Source of the DNA: Rotaria sordida
Lineage: Eukaryota > Rotifera > Eurotatoria > Philodinida > Philodinidae
Direction: 5' to 3'
Length of the DNA stretch: 64,000 nucleotides
Assembly: GCA_905250125.1 (NCBI GenBank)
Contig: CAJNOL010000163.1
Span: 124,001-188,000 of the forward strand
Under the pieces are notes generated by a model. The model was not told where the DNA came from. It saw only the letters and a program-made list of their open reading frames with translations, and searched no databases. The first letter of the stretch is position 1; each line of letters begins with the position of its first letter. Position numbers and translations under genes: made by a program. Shown here piece after piece: positions 10,613 through 24,000 of this stretch.

Positions 10613-12682
10613 TTATTGCCGAGATGATGATGATGATGTTTTTTGATTGGTTATTGTTTGATTTAGTTTAATATCTTTCTTTTTTTCATCATCTTTTTTA
10701 AATGGAATTATACGTTCAACCATAGTTTTTTTTTGTTCATCATCATTATCATCATCCAAATCAGCACGGTCAGCATATTCAGCTAGTTCAGGATCTTCTT
10801 CAGATTCATCATCAGAATCTTTACTTGCAATATCATCTTCAATTTCATCACGAACATCTTTAGCAAGCATATCACGGAATGTATAATCCTCAGATGTCCA
10901 AAAACCATTATCATTACTTGAAGGTTTATCATAAAATTTTTTTGTTTCTTCATCAGGAACAAATCCATTAGATTTAGATGATGATGATTGAGAATAACCA
11001 TTAGAATATGATTGTTTTTTATTCTTGTATGATTCATTTGTAATACCATATGAAGAATGAGAAGATACCGGTGATCGAGAACGATCAGAACGTTTGTTAT
11101 TGACCTAAAACAATATAGATGAATTATAATTAAGAATAAATACTTGAATTTATTTAATATTGATGTTTAAGAGAAAAAGCTATAAGCATAATCTCTGCCG
11201 AAATTAAAATATACAAAAAAAAACACAATTAATCTGCATAGATTATGAATTGAAAGATTCTACAATATATGCTTTAGTTTAAGACTTACAGTGTACTTAC
11301 ATGTTCTTCGTCATATGTTACGCTAAATTAAGAAAGGGAGCCAAAAACAAAATATTTTAAATTCAATCTTCTTTCATAATAATTCCATAGGAGGCTTTAA
11401 TTCTTTGACTAAGTCTATCACATGCTGTAGTAAACAAGGACATTATTAAAGTATCTGTCAGAGTGAGAAGGCAGCGTGTTTCTGCCTCTTAATCTTCAAT
11501 ATTTCTTTGAAATCGTGTTTCATAAAACGTTACAATTTTACAATTAATAAATTGTAAAATCTTGCAGTAACTAATGTAGAAGATATTTAGTTTAATATCT
11601 ATCCGTCAAGGTCTTTTTTTCTATCTTGTATAAAGTCTTATCTTAAATAGATTATTCAACATTGAACAACAGATTTTCTCTGTAAATCACATTCATATTC
11701 ATAAAATAGATATTATCTTAAGAGTACAGTATCATAAATAAATGCTATATAATTATAACTTTTATCACAGAGCAAGAGAAGAAAATGAAGCTATATTTTA
11801 GTTTTGAATAAGTTTAAAATAATTGCATTTTTGCATTTAGAAGATGCTATGTACCCTTTTATAAAAATGTAAAAACCTATAGAAAATCAGTGAACAAGCT
11901 GATGAGGAATCCTCCTCAGGTGTCACCTGCCGATTTCAATGAATTTTTTTTTGCCTGTAGATGCCACATAGTGTTCTAGTAAAACCCCTAGAAGAGTTTT
12001 CGAAATGTTCATAAAGAGAACTCATTCAGACTAGCTTCAATAAAAAAATTCAGAAGCTTTGAATAAAGTCTTTCTAAGATATGAGACTTTCGAAAAATGT
12101 ATGTTGTATACATTATTCATGAAAACGAATCTAAAAGAGTCTCATATCTCGACAAGACTTTATTCAAAACTTCTGAATTTTTTTTATAGAAATTACTCTA
12201 ATTGAATTCTGTCTATGAATCAAGTTTCATATCAAAATTCGAAAATATGAGTTGTCTGAAAACCTAGGACTTCTAGACAATAGACATATTAAAAACTCGA
12301 TAGTTTAGTCAAATAACCAATAGGAATTCAAATACTTTTACGGTTTGTATTAGAACACTATGAAGTATTCATAGGCAAAAGATCATTGAAACTGGTAGGG
12401 GATATCTGAGAGGATTCCCTAATTAGTGATTAAAATCATACATCTAAGAGCCTCATATAAATGACTGTCCTCAAAATAAAGAGTATTTTTGTTTTCTTGT
12501 GATCTAAACCAACAAAAGACCATATCTTAATTCATCTAATTCAATTCAATTCTATCATTCAAATTATCACAGACATAAAAAAATGTTAATATAGTTTAAA
12601 ATTAAAAATAACTAATAGCACTTACTCGATATTTGTAATCGTCATCTTGGTTATCCGAACGTGAATATGATCGACGACTCAT
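10613..12682 (-). CDS. Hypothetical acidic low-complexity protein, 182 aa
   Basis: Two exons: 12682-12626 (starts MSRRSYSRSDNQDDDYKYR) and 11104-10613, joined in phase 0 by GT-AG, 549 nt in all including the stop. The first half is rich in Ser, Arg, Asn and Tyr (RSDRSRSPVSSHSSYG), then comes a more ordered stretch NGFWTSEDYTFRDMLAKDV, followed by a strongly acidic run (DSDDESEEDPELAEYADRAD) and a Lys-rich and Ser-rich tail. No domain is recognised. The RS and acidic composition resembles nuclear RNA-related proteins, which is only a hint. The ordered segment is the best handle for a homology search. The 1.5-kb intron contains a foldback element. Confidence 0.7.
11883..12435. mobile_element. 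Foldback element inside an intron
   Basis: Long inverted arms meet at about 12110. The innermost part is clearest: ATTCAGAAGCTTTGAATAAA at about 12040 pairs with TTTATTCAAAACTTCTGAAT at about 12160. The outer parts pair as AATCAGTG...GGAATCCTCC on the left with the reverse complement of the right, AATCACTA...GGAATCCTCTC. Total about 550 bp with no coding frame. It lies in the single intron of the preceding gene, so it is probably spliced out. Confidence 0.7.
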
Positions 12683-13122
12683 TAGTATAATATTTATTAA
12701 TCTTTAAGATAAATATATCTTTCTATAAATATCAAATGTAAGGTGAATTGATATTTATTTGTTTTTTTTTTTTTGTGTTTTTTGAATTTGCACTCTTGTG
12801 ACTTCCTCAACTGAATGTTATTAGGTTAATTAAGAAAAAGAAAAAAACCAACGAAGCACAGTGGATAATAATTTGAAAGAAAAGAAAAAAAAAGAACAAA
12901 CAAACAAATTTACAATACATTAAAGGAAAGGCAAAGAACGCTAAAAATCTGCAGACAAAATTTTTTTTTCGCTTATTTCATCCGTTTTACAAATATATTT
13001 TCATATAAATCGATTGATGTCCATCATGTGAAAGAAGAATATATATATATATATGACTAGTGAGCAAAGCATTAATGAAAATTGCACAATAGCGCTTGTG
13101 TTGATCTCTTGTCTTTGTGTTT

Positions 13123-16100
13123 CTACCATAATTGTGTAAATTCAACACCTGTCCAATGTTCTTCACGTTTTTTCCAATAATAATGTGATGGATCTTCATC
13201 ACGAATAAGTGTATATGAATCACCATCTTGTTTAAACCATTGTGGAGAGAATGAAGAAGCAGAACGTGATCGTTGAGCTGCTTCAATACGAGCTTTTTCT
13301 TTTTCAGCAGGTTCTATTTGACCTGCTTCAAGAAGACTAATAGAAATTAAAGAAAAAAGAAATCAACGATTAAATAAATCAAATCAATCAATCAATAAAA
13401 ATATAACAGACCGTTGATCAGGTCTAAAACGTGTATCAGTCGGTGGTAATTGTTGACGAAGATCATCATCAAGTTCATTCAATTCAATAGCAAATCGTGT
13501 AAAACCATAATATTTTTTTGAATTTTCCGGTACAGCACCTATTCAATTAACAAAAATAGAGATTTTCTAAAGAAAGAGCTTCATTCTGTCTTCTCATTAT
13601 TTAAGTTTCAGACACCAGATTAAAAAATGAATGAAATCAATCTGACTTAATTCTATAGATATATAGTCTTGTCTCTTAATGTAAATATTATTATTCTAAT
13701 TTTGAAATCTAAATTTAGCTGTTCTTTTAATTATATTATAGACCATATAATGATTGAATAAACTAAACATAGAATTATTTGTTTACAATAATAATCGAGT
13801 TTATTGTAAGTACATTCTCAATATTTAACAAATCTATAATACATACTTTGTCGCCAAATACATTTTGCTGTTTTATCATTTCCCCAATAAAGTTCTTCAT
13901 GCCAACGACCAAATATTTTATGTACTAATCGTCCATTAACATCTTCAACATCTCCTGCAACATTATTTAAACGTGTTCGATAATCACTCTAAAATTAATT
14001 AATTAATTAATTAATTAATCTTAACCATGTATCTAATAGACAAAAAAAACAAAATTTCAATACAAACTTGTAGAAAACTAATACGAGCTTTAATTCCTAA
14101 TGAACTTTCAACAAGAACATCACCATAATGATCAATCCATCGATCGGATGATAAAACATTATGTATACACATTGTACATTTATTCCATGTTATTGTTTCA
14201 TTATATTTTTTAAATGTTAATATATTTAATGACTCAGGAAAAATTTCTATTCAAAAAAAAATCAAACAAGATTAGTCGTTTATTAAACATATTTTAAAAA
14301 CAACAACGATATACCCATTGATTTTCCCCAAAATTTAATTTTTGCTTGTAGTGCTAAAGAAAATAGGAAAAAAAGTATATTTTTTTTTCTTTTCGAAAAA
14401 TTTTTACTTTGAAAAAATGTAAAATTTGGTGAATCACAAGTACAAACACTAATCGGTGGATGATGACTAACCTAAACATAAAATTTTTTTAAAAAAAAAA
14501 CATGGAAAACAATGAAAAATCTTTTTTTTTATTACTTGTTCAGCAATAAATTTCCATCCTTTATCTTCTCGTATACATTCATATGTTTCACCTAATAATG
14601 GATTAAAATTTTTTCTTCCTGTTCGATAATGATATGATGAATATGTTGATACAATAAATGCTACAACATAAATAAGACGTAAATGTGGTTCATCTGTTTG
14701 TGATGCACGATCAAGTAAATCGGAATATTCCATTTCTTCACATAATTTTTGTAATAAACCTAATGGTTCATTTAATATAATTGGCATTGCTATACGAGAT
14801 AAATCTTTGCCAATTGCTTTACGCATTATATTCCATAAACCAACATTTGATGTATCTGGTGCACCAACTGGTAAAGATGAACGACGCCATTTCATTTTAG
14901 GTGGTTCTTACATTAAAAAAAAATTATAATTAATAAAATTTTTAAATAACAAAAATTAAAAAAATTAAAATAATCATTTACTTAATTGAGGTAGAACAGA
15001 TATTTGACGGTCCATTTCACTTACATGACTTTCATCTTCACCAGAACTTAATGACTCAGAATCTGACTATTAAAATGAAACAAATAAAACTTATTTAATC
15101 ATTTGAAAATTTTCTAAAGAAAAAAGCGAATAAACTGTTATATATCATTTAAGAAAGTAGACATCCTGTAGACTTTACATACATCTAATACAAATTAAAA
15201 TTCTTTTGTCTAAAAAAGTAGATGCTATCCCTTATTTAGAGATGTGCAATTTCAGTGTACTGACTCAGTGTAATCAGTAGAGCCTGTCGGATACAAAATT
15301 TTTCGATCCGGAATCGAGACCAAGCCGATGAGTCCTAGTAATCAGTACTCCAGTATCGATGTCTCATTGTCAGTATTTATACTTAACATTGCACATCCCA
15401 ACTCGTATTTCAATGTTTCCAATTATATTTTATTTTTTCGTAACATACCAATTTTCCAAGTTCATCTTTATCATCATTTAACATTAGTGCACTATGAGCT
15501 TCTAGAGCATCATAAAAAATTGATCCTTGTCTTGACACAGGTGTTGTTGGTGACATTGAATGATAAATATTATCATTGTCTCTCATTGATGGATTATTCT
15601 AATAAAAAAATATTAATATTTTTTTTTTTATCAAAAAAGAAAAATATTTACTAATTGTTTTTGTTGTTCCAAAGCGACAACAGATAACTGTTTATAAAGA
15701 TTATTTAAATTATCAAAAACTAAATAAAATAATTTTTAGTTTTGTTTTTTTCTTTTTTGTTATTAATAATCTAACCTTTTTTTGCTACATCATAATAATC
15801 TTGTCGTTGAAGATCAATCAATGAAAATGAATTTATACTACCTATACTAGCAGATGGTGTATGACCACTTGTTCTAGTTCCATCCTAAGTAATATATACA
15901 TAAAAATAAAATCGAATACAAAAAAAACACTTACTGTTGATTTTGATGTTAAACTAGGCGTTGTTGTTGTACTATTTGCGTTTATTTTAATACGTTCAAG
16001 TATATCCGATAGATTACTTAATTGTACTTGGATGTTTGCAAAATCTATTCAAACAAAAAAGAAATAATATAAACGAATTACATAAATAAAATAACAAAAT

Positions 16101-17262
16101 TTTACCATTATAAAAAATAGTGTCTGTTGATGGTACAGCACTAGAAAAAAAAACAACATATATATATATATTTTTATGTTGTCGTTTTTTTTTAAAATAA
16201 TAATTTACGTATTTGTTAAATTGTTTTCATCATTATTTTCTTTAACAGCATTTTGAACAAATGAACTTTGTCGTTCAAGTAATTCTTGTCGATATTTTCT
16301 ATGTATTGCTATTTGTTCAAGCCATTGTTCAAAAATTTTTTTTTCTTTTATTTTTATATGATAAACATGATTTGTTTCATCAATATTTATTCGTTGTGAA
16401 TCACGAATAAATGTTACAATACATAAACCAATATCACATTTACCATTTATTCGACCACGTTTTATCTTAACGAAAAAAAAAAAAAACAAATGAAAATATT
16501 ATATTTTTTTATTAAAACAAAAAAAGAACCAAGATAAATTCTATTTACATCTTGTTCAGATTTTCCATAAATCATATAACCTTTGTCTAATTGAAAAAAA
16601 CGTTTATGCCAACCTCGATAAGGCCATTTACGTTTTTTCATTAAATAATTTGATAATGTAATCATTGATTTTGATGCATCATCATTAAGAACTATTGGTA
16701 ATAGTTCTGAAATGCATGTCTATAATAATTCAAAACAAAATAAAAATAATGTATTTGATATGTATATTTTTTTTAATTTGTAAAAGAAAAAGGTGTCTTT
16801 TTTTTGTTTAGTATGATTATAAAATATATTGATTGAAATTAGAAATTTTCTTGTCTTTTATTTTTAATACCTTGCGTTGTTTTGGTCGTTTTTGACCAGG
16901 TGTTGCTATCGATCTATCGGTAGTTCCTCCTGGCATATCGTCATCAGATTCATCACCATTATCCGAATCGGTAATAACCTAAATAAATAAATAAATAAAA
17001 ACATATGTATATATATATTCAAAATCATGTTTAAATACTAATTAAAGTCGAAAAAATAAAATAAAAATTTGATTATTTAAAAAAATGATCATCTCACTTG
17101 CTCATCAACATCCTCATCTTCATCAGGTGTTGTTGGTACGCTTGATTTAAGTGGTGTTCGTCGTTTCTTCGGAAAAAGATGAATTTCAAAAACGGCGTCA
17201 TTCTGTATTTCTTCCAATGTTTTCAATTTCAATGCTTTTTTACTTTTTTGGTCACTCATCAT
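13123..17262 (-). CDS. Oxysterol-binding protein-related protein (PH + ORD), 797 aa in this isoform
   Basis: Exons (minus): 17262-17098, 16978-16871, 16719-16549, 16465-16209, 16140-16106, 16044-15935, 15884-15776, 15719-15652, 15598-15449, 15066-14982, 14906-14536, 14471-14408, 14353-14315, 14246-14068, 13988-13847, 13538-13412, 13336-13123; 2394 nt, in frame. A PH domain (about 113-225; [16 protein letters not shown]) is followed by a helical linker, a FFAT-like motif IFYDALE (368-374) and the sterol/phospholipid-binding ORD (about 420-780) with the family signature EQVSHHPP (542-549), [14 protein letters not shown] before it and [21 protein letters not shown] after it. ORPs move lipids between membranes at contact sites, PH binding phosphoinositides and FFAT binding the ER protein VAP. 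The best resemblance is to the ORP3/6/7 group ([20 protein letters not shown]). This isoform uses the nearest of three candidate first exons, starting MMSDQKSKK. Confidence 0.93.
13993..14019. repeat. (AATT)n microsatellite in an ORP intron
   Basis: About seven tandem AATT units in the intron between the exons at 14246-14068 and 13988-13847. Confidence 0.9.
15239..15399. mobile_element. MITE-like element, GAGATGTGCA ends, copy 1
   Basis: GAGATGTGCA at 15239-15248 is matched by the inverted TGCACATCCC at 15390-15399 (one mismatch). The roughly 160-bp body has higher GC than its surroundings and contains CGATCCGGAATCGAGACCAAG. It sits in an ORP intron between exons 15598-15449 and 15066-14982, which is about 380 bp, larger than its neighbours. 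Two other elements with the same end motif occur at 24558-24788 and 56144-56735. Confidence 0.6.
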
Positions 17263-18071
17263 TAGTTCAAACAAGTCTATAGCATGAGTAAGCGTTACTC
17301 TCGCATTTTATACAGTGAATGTGGTGTGAGAATAAAAAAAAATATTTTTTTCGTTCGTTCTTTCGTAGATATCCTTGGTGCAAATAAGTGAAAGCGAAAA
17401 GCAAATGTAAACATTTTCTTTGAAGGACACAGATGAGTGAGCGTACTTATAGTTGAAAGAAGAAAAAAAAATCTTTCTTTTTCAAATACATTTACAATTA
17501 ATTAGTTTTTTCGTATTGTCTTCTATCTTTAAATAGATATACTGTTCGAACTTAGATGATTATATTCATTTTTATAAAAATATCGCCATGCTCTATATCG
17601 AATTTCGGGAATTAATAATTGGTCATATGTTTATCATGAAGTAAAGGGTAAGAAAATATGTTAAGCATGTAAAGGACGAAAAAATAAACAACAGAATATT
17701 TTAATAGATAATTATATCATAGAAAAAATTTTTAACCTAATTTTAGCCTGTATATTTATATTTGTTGTACGAAACCCTTGTAAAAAAATTTTTTAAGAGA
17801 TGATTAAAATTCTCATACTTCGCGATTACTAAATATTATAGAGAAAAACATTAAAAATACTTGATATTTTTTACATTAATAATATCTTAATGATGATAAT
17901 CATTCGAATGAATAATAAATTTTTCTCATATAAAATTCCGTCATAAAATAAAAAAGAAAATAATGAAATCAAATAAAAAATAAATATTTTCTTTTATCGA
18001 GAAGCTCAATAACTTCGACACCTTTGCAAAACTACAATATTTTTAATTTCTATGGATTTATTTTTTGTCAC

Positions 18072-18173
18072 CTGATCAGTATTTGTTGAGATAGGAACTC
18101 GTAGCTGTGTTTCACGTACAAAAGGCCGTACAAATGAATCATATATAGTTAATAATGGTGTTGAATTTTGCAT
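18072..18173 (-). CDS. Candidate alternative first exon of the ORP gene (middle)
   Basis: An open segment starting ATG (MQNSTPLLTIYDSFVRPF...) runs 34 codons and ends ...STNTDQ at a GT donor in phase 0. It cannot join the 17262-17098 exon in frame, but joins the phase-0 acceptor at 16978 ([10 protein letters not shown]) cleanly, exactly as the 17098 exon does. That would replace the first 55 residues with these 34 and give a 776-residue protein. No splice acceptor is visible upstream, as expected of a first exon. Confidence 0.55.
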
Positions 18174-18471
18174 ATTATCATTAATTGTAAATTATTTAGT
18201 AAATGATTAATATTCACAAAGATGAAGAAAAAAAAAGTGTAAGACAAATATCTCACAAAGAAAAGAAAAAACAAATCGACGAATAATTGTAAGGAAGTCT
18301 TACTTCCTTTCAGTATACTGCCAAAGGAAAGCAAACGCATAGTCTATTAGATGATGGTTTTATAGAAGAAAAAGAAAAAGTGACATTAAGTTAAGATCAA
18401 ATAAGATGAACATAATTTTTCTATTGTTTTTTTTTTCTGTTTTCGAATAATAAAACTAATGATTAACTTAC

Positions 18472-18534
18472 GGAACGAGTCTTTTGGTTTTTGTCTGTCG
18501 AATTAATCGATAGTGTTGTCACTGTTTTATGCAT
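18472..18534 (-). CDS. Candidate alternative first exon of the ORP gene (distal)
   Basis: A 21-codon open segment starting MHKTVTTLSINSTDK and ending QKTRS at a strong donor GTAAGT in phase 0. Like the middle candidate it would fit only the acceptor at 16978, giving a 763-residue isoform. Alternative N-termini before the PH domain are common in ORP genes. Short length makes this less certain. Confidence 0.45.
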
Positions 18535-21039
18535 TTTTTATATTTGCTTTGTTACAATCACAATAAATTGTCTGTCATTTAATACTCTCATATACGTTGG
18601 CGTGTAAAGGATAGAATAGATAAACTAACATGCAAAACATATCATTCTGAAAGATTAAAAATCATAAAAAAACAAAAAAAAAATAACGAATAGCAGTAAA
18701 TATCATAAATAAATTATTAAATAGTTTATTTCTAATATAGAAAAAAGAAGTCTGTTAATATTTCGCTCTGTCACATGGATGGATATATAATGGAACCAAT
18801 CTGAATAGAAAAAACTTTTTTTTTTTGTCGATGGATCAATATATTTTTATGTTCCAAAGATGTCGCTTAGATAATGTTCAAAGAAATTTTATATCAAATG
18901 ATCTTATTTCGAGATTATTCTTATCAAGATATTTGTTTTTTTCACAGTTATTTTGAACAATACAAAGTTGCGTTTTTATGTGTAAATCATTTGTTTTTCT
19001 TTGAAATTAATAATTTTAATGGAATATTAAAGAACGAATATATGATGTATGCTGTTCTTTAATACGCAGTTTTGTTATTTCCATAGAGACTCTTTTCATG
19101 TCTACATTTTGTTGACTGCTACACCTTGTATCAATATTGAAGTGGTCGACATACTTACTACTCATATTTTTTTGTTTATTGACTTTTTACCTATGTTGAA
19201 TCACGTTGATTAATGAAAATAACATTGAAAAAAAAAACAAAAACAAAAATACTCGAATTTTTCAACAAACATTCTCTATTGTTTTTACATTGATATAAAG
19301 ACGCCATTATTATGATTATATTTTTCAATATCTGAGAACAGCCATTGAATATCATATTCTCATAATCTCTATAGATTTCCTTTTCTTTTCATCAATAATA
19401 ACTGCTATGCATCGTTAATGGCACTCATCATATTTGTTGGTTTTTTTTTATTAATAATAAAAAAAAATGTACGATGTAAAAATAATGGCATAAAATGTCG
19501 ATTCCTATTTCTCTTCGATAAATTGATTCTCAAAAGAATATCTTTTTTATCAGTTAATAAGAAATTTTCATCCCTTTAGAATAGCGTATGATTCATATTT
19601 GTCACATATTGGTACGTGAAAAGAGACGATTGTTGTCTAATAAAATGTTTTTGACAAGTTCCTATAAAAATTACAATTTTATTGCGTGAGTATTTCTCTT
19701 TTTCTCTCATGTCATTTCATTTATGAATGTGTGACAAATACAAATCATAAACTGTTTGAAAGAGGAGAAAAAGTTCTATTATTTGGTTAAAAAAAAAACT
19801 ATTTGTTTCAGCATCGTTTTATCGAAAAGAAATAAGAATCGACATTCTGTGCCACTACTTTTGCATCGCACTTTATGAATAAAATAGAGGTGTGACTTTT
19901 TTTTAATGATTACCAGTATGCAATTAAACCTAAATAAAAAGAAAATTCTTTTTTTTTGGTTTTTTTGACATAAAAACGGCTAATCCGCGTGTTAATACTT
20001 TTGGAATAGTTCGAGTACTTTTTTACTAATGAACAAAAAATCTTTTTTTTTTTAAATGATTCATTTTTCAATTCGCTACTGATCTAATGATTAATATTTT
20101 CAAATTTTTCATTAATTTACTTTATTCATTGTTAAATAAATTTTGGTCAATTTATAACATATAAAAATTCATCTTATAAATTTAAATCAGAATTTATGGA
20201 GAAGTCAATAATCGATTATTAAAAAAAAAAATAACACAATAATCATGTGAAGACTATTTCATATCATTTATTTGGAAAGATCATTGAACTTTCAATAATG
20301 AAGAAATCACTAAAATTTATTATATAAAATAGTTTGTTTTCTCTAATGAATTGTAATGAAGTTAACACAAAGACAAGATTAAAATAATGAATTCAAAATA
20401 TTCAGTAAAGAAAATTTGACAATTAAATTAAATATTTGTATCATTTGTTTAAAAAACTTATTTAAAATAAATCAATAAATAAAGATAAGTGCTTCTGTGT
20501 AGAATTCAAAAATGAATCTTAAAAATAATATCTACATAGATGAATCAAACTTATTTTCGAAATATTACAAGAATAACTCGTTATGAATTACTCAATATTA
20601 GCATGACAAAATATATTCAAACAAAAAAAAATCAAAAATCTCAATTAATTCAAATCAGAGAAAGACAAATTTTTCTTTTTCAATAACATCTCCATCGGTA
20701 TCTAGTTTTCATTTTTGTTTAGCTTTTTGGTTTTCTTTTTTACATAAGAATTTACCAAAGAAGTACTCTTATATAATAAAAAAAAAAAAAAAAAGAAAAA
20801 AGAATTTACAAATGAGAGAACGATAATAAACTTTGTACAAACAACCAGAAACGCATATACAATCCACAAACAAGAAACGTTGAGAAAAACAAAATACTAA
20901 ACGAAATGTTCAGGAAACATAAGGGTTCGCTATCTGACACACACACACACACACACACTCATACACATGCACTTAAACGTGGAGAACTGAAAGAAAAAAA
21001 ACCTGAGAAAGAAAGAAAAAAATGTAAAAACTAACAATT
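18535..21039. other. Intergenic region between the ORP and TRIM genes
   Basis: A+T-rich, with many A and T runs. A (CA)n microsatellite at 20937-20958 lies 80 bases downstream of the TRIM stop codon, probably in its 3' UTR. No other gene is supported. Confidence 0.55.
20937..20958. repeat. (AC)11 microsatellite
   Basis: Uninterrupted AC dinucleotide repeat, probably in the 3' UTR of the TRIM-NHL gene. Confidence 0.95.
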
Positions 21040-24000
21040 TTAAGTATATCGATATTTTCGTATTGAATCTGTTGTTAAATCAACACAAAGTACACAACCA
21101 TCACTTGTTGTAGCTAATGAACAAGGTCGTCGTAAACGTTGACTATGTGAATCAATAATACGTAATAAATGACCTTGATTATCATAGATTTCAATATGAG
21201 CATTACCATCTTTTTCACATTTTCCTGCTAATAAAAGACCATTTTTATCTACACAAAGTGCTGTATAAAATCCTTAAAAGAAAAGTAAAATAATAAAAAA
21301 ACAAGAATAAAAAAAATAATAATTAGTTTACCTCCTTTTGATATTAAATTATTAGTAGATTTTGTTTGATCCGATATTAAACTTCGTAATTGTTGTTGTT
21401 TATAATTTGATGGAATAAGATCTGGTGGTTGATGAGAAATATGTACATCAACATCAACAATTTGTTGTTGTGTTATTGGTAATATTTGTCGTAAATATTT
21501 GCCTTCATATGATAATATATGTATACGATGATCACTTATTATAATTTCATCTTGTAAACCAATTGTAAATGCTTTTATTGTTTTAATACCTAATGTACGT
21601 ATATCAATTGTATTTATTAAATCACCTGTACGATTATTAACAATAAATAATATATTATTGTCACATATAAGTAATGAATTACGATGTTGATTAAATAAAG
21701 TTATTTGAACAGGTTCATTAAATGATGAACATGTTATTTGATAATTTATATTGATATTAATCTGACTATTTTCAATTAATGATGTATTAAAATTTGTTAA
21801 AGAAAATTCAGTTATAAGTTTACTTTTCCAATCAAGTAAATAAAATGTTGATGCTGAAGTATTATATGCAAGACCTGTACTTGTTGGTTCAAGAAGAGTA
21901 TCAGTTGCTAAGAAAATAAAAAATGATTATAAATGAATTATCATATGAAATCTTCTTTTAGAAAATAGTATGAAAGGAAAATTTGGCAGAACTATTCGAT
22001 TAACAGCAAAAAAGAAAAAAAAACGAAAATTGTTATTTTAAAATATGTAGTAGATAGTGCTTGTCGAGTCTTCTCATAGAAATTAGGAGCATGGTTCGAA
22101 TTCAAAAATATTCGATCTAATAAGCTCTATTAGTGGAGATGAATGTGGTGGAGGATTCGTTAATTTAATTTTGACTTCATATGAAGATAGTTAAAAGTTT
22201 CTCTCTTTTTTCTTGTATTTATTTTATTTCGATGAACTATGTACAAGAAATTTTCAAGTTATTATGAATAACATACGATGTAGAAGAATGATATGAAAAA
22301 TTTGTAATGGATAGAATAATTTTTCTTTTTTATGAAAGTGTTCTTGATATTGCTGCAGTTTTTTTGTCAAATTTTACATCAACAGATATTACTAAGAGAG
22401 TATTCTAGATTCTCTTCTATAGAGCTTTTCGTTCAACTGAAACCAGCTTAGAATGTTAACTTGTATAAATCTTATCTTATATAGTTCTTTCGGATATGTC
22501 AAAACAAGCAGAAAGCAACCGGATCTTCATTCATAATATGTTTCTAAATTCGATCATGACTCGTTTCAATTTATATTTTGATAAACCTGAACTAGATAGA
22601 ATCCAGTATTTCTAGTCTGTCTCATACAGATTTAGTGACTATGGAAAATTGTCTTATTTTTTATTAATGACGGAAGGTTTCTAAGTATAACTCACCAATC
22701 GAACTGATATTTCGCTCAGAAGTAGGTCCCGATGAAATTAGTAGAAATCTATAAGGGTTTGTCTCTATACACTGTCCTTCTCAAGTTATTACAATTTTAC
22801 TGAATCTTTTATCTCCGACAAGGTATTTGTGAAACAATCAAAACATGAAATTTCATATGTTGTTTCTCAGATATTGAATGTTGAAAATATTAGTCTTTAA
22901 ATACCTCTCCTTGTGACATATGAAATTCCATGCTTGGTTTTTCTCACAAGTATCTTGTCAAGGATAAAAAAATTCAGCAAAACTATAATAACTTTGGGAG
23001 AACAGCGCATGGGGATGTACTAGTCTCATCGGAATCTACTTATAAGCAAAATATCAGTTCGATTGGTGAGTTAAACTTGTGTACATTCCTTTGTAAGTTA
23101 TTAGAACTATTGTCTACTTTTAATATTGAAGTATAAAGTGAAAATTTCTTATTATTTTAAAAAAAAAGAATATCTTTTGTTCATTCTTACCTAGATGCCC
23201 AATAAATTTTCCATCTTGTGTCAGACATTTGATTCGACTATTTCCCGGATCGAGTACATAGATTTGTTCTCGTTCTGTACTATCATTAACAATAACACTC
23301 ACCGGCATTGATAATTCATTATCACCACGACCACGTTTACCTGTTTTTTTTTTATTTAAAAAATCAAAATTAAAATTTTTTTTTATTTTCTTATTTGTCT
23401 TACCAAATGACCATAATGGATTATTATGTTTCGTTACATCAACAGTAAATGGTGAACCTGATATAGGTCGATCAAATATTCGTATATCAATTTTATGATT
23501 TCCACTTATTAATGGACGAAACATAATTGTATATTTTCCACATTGTTTATCTTGTAAATTATATTCACATAATTTTCCATATGGATCATAAATATTAACT
23601 GTTAATGGATCACCACCATCAACACGTACATTTCCATTATAATCAACTGTCTCAATATGAATAGCACATTGAAGATTAGCAACAGCTGGTTCAATTTTAG
23701 CTGTACATAATGGTGGATATGTTGCTGATACACGTATACGACCAACACTATTTAATGAACGTGCTAAATCTTGTAATGCTTGATTATGACGAAATTCAAA
23801 TTTCATAAAAGAATTTTCTCGTGGTTCACTTAATAATGTCATACGTTCAATACGATCATTTAATTCTTGTATACGTTGAGTTAATATATGTATATCGGAT
23901 GCTTGTTGAAATACAGCACATTCATGTTCAATTTTACTTTTTTCATCTAAGAAGAAAAACAAAAAAAAAGAGAATTTGAATGAATAATATAAAAAAAAAA

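Noticed and set aside
11299-11332. A possible mini-exon between AG and GTAAGT on the minus strand inside the acidic-protein gene
   Set aside because: Inclusion puts a TGA in frame after three codons and the direct join of the flanking exons is perfect; at best it is a poison exon, without evidence.
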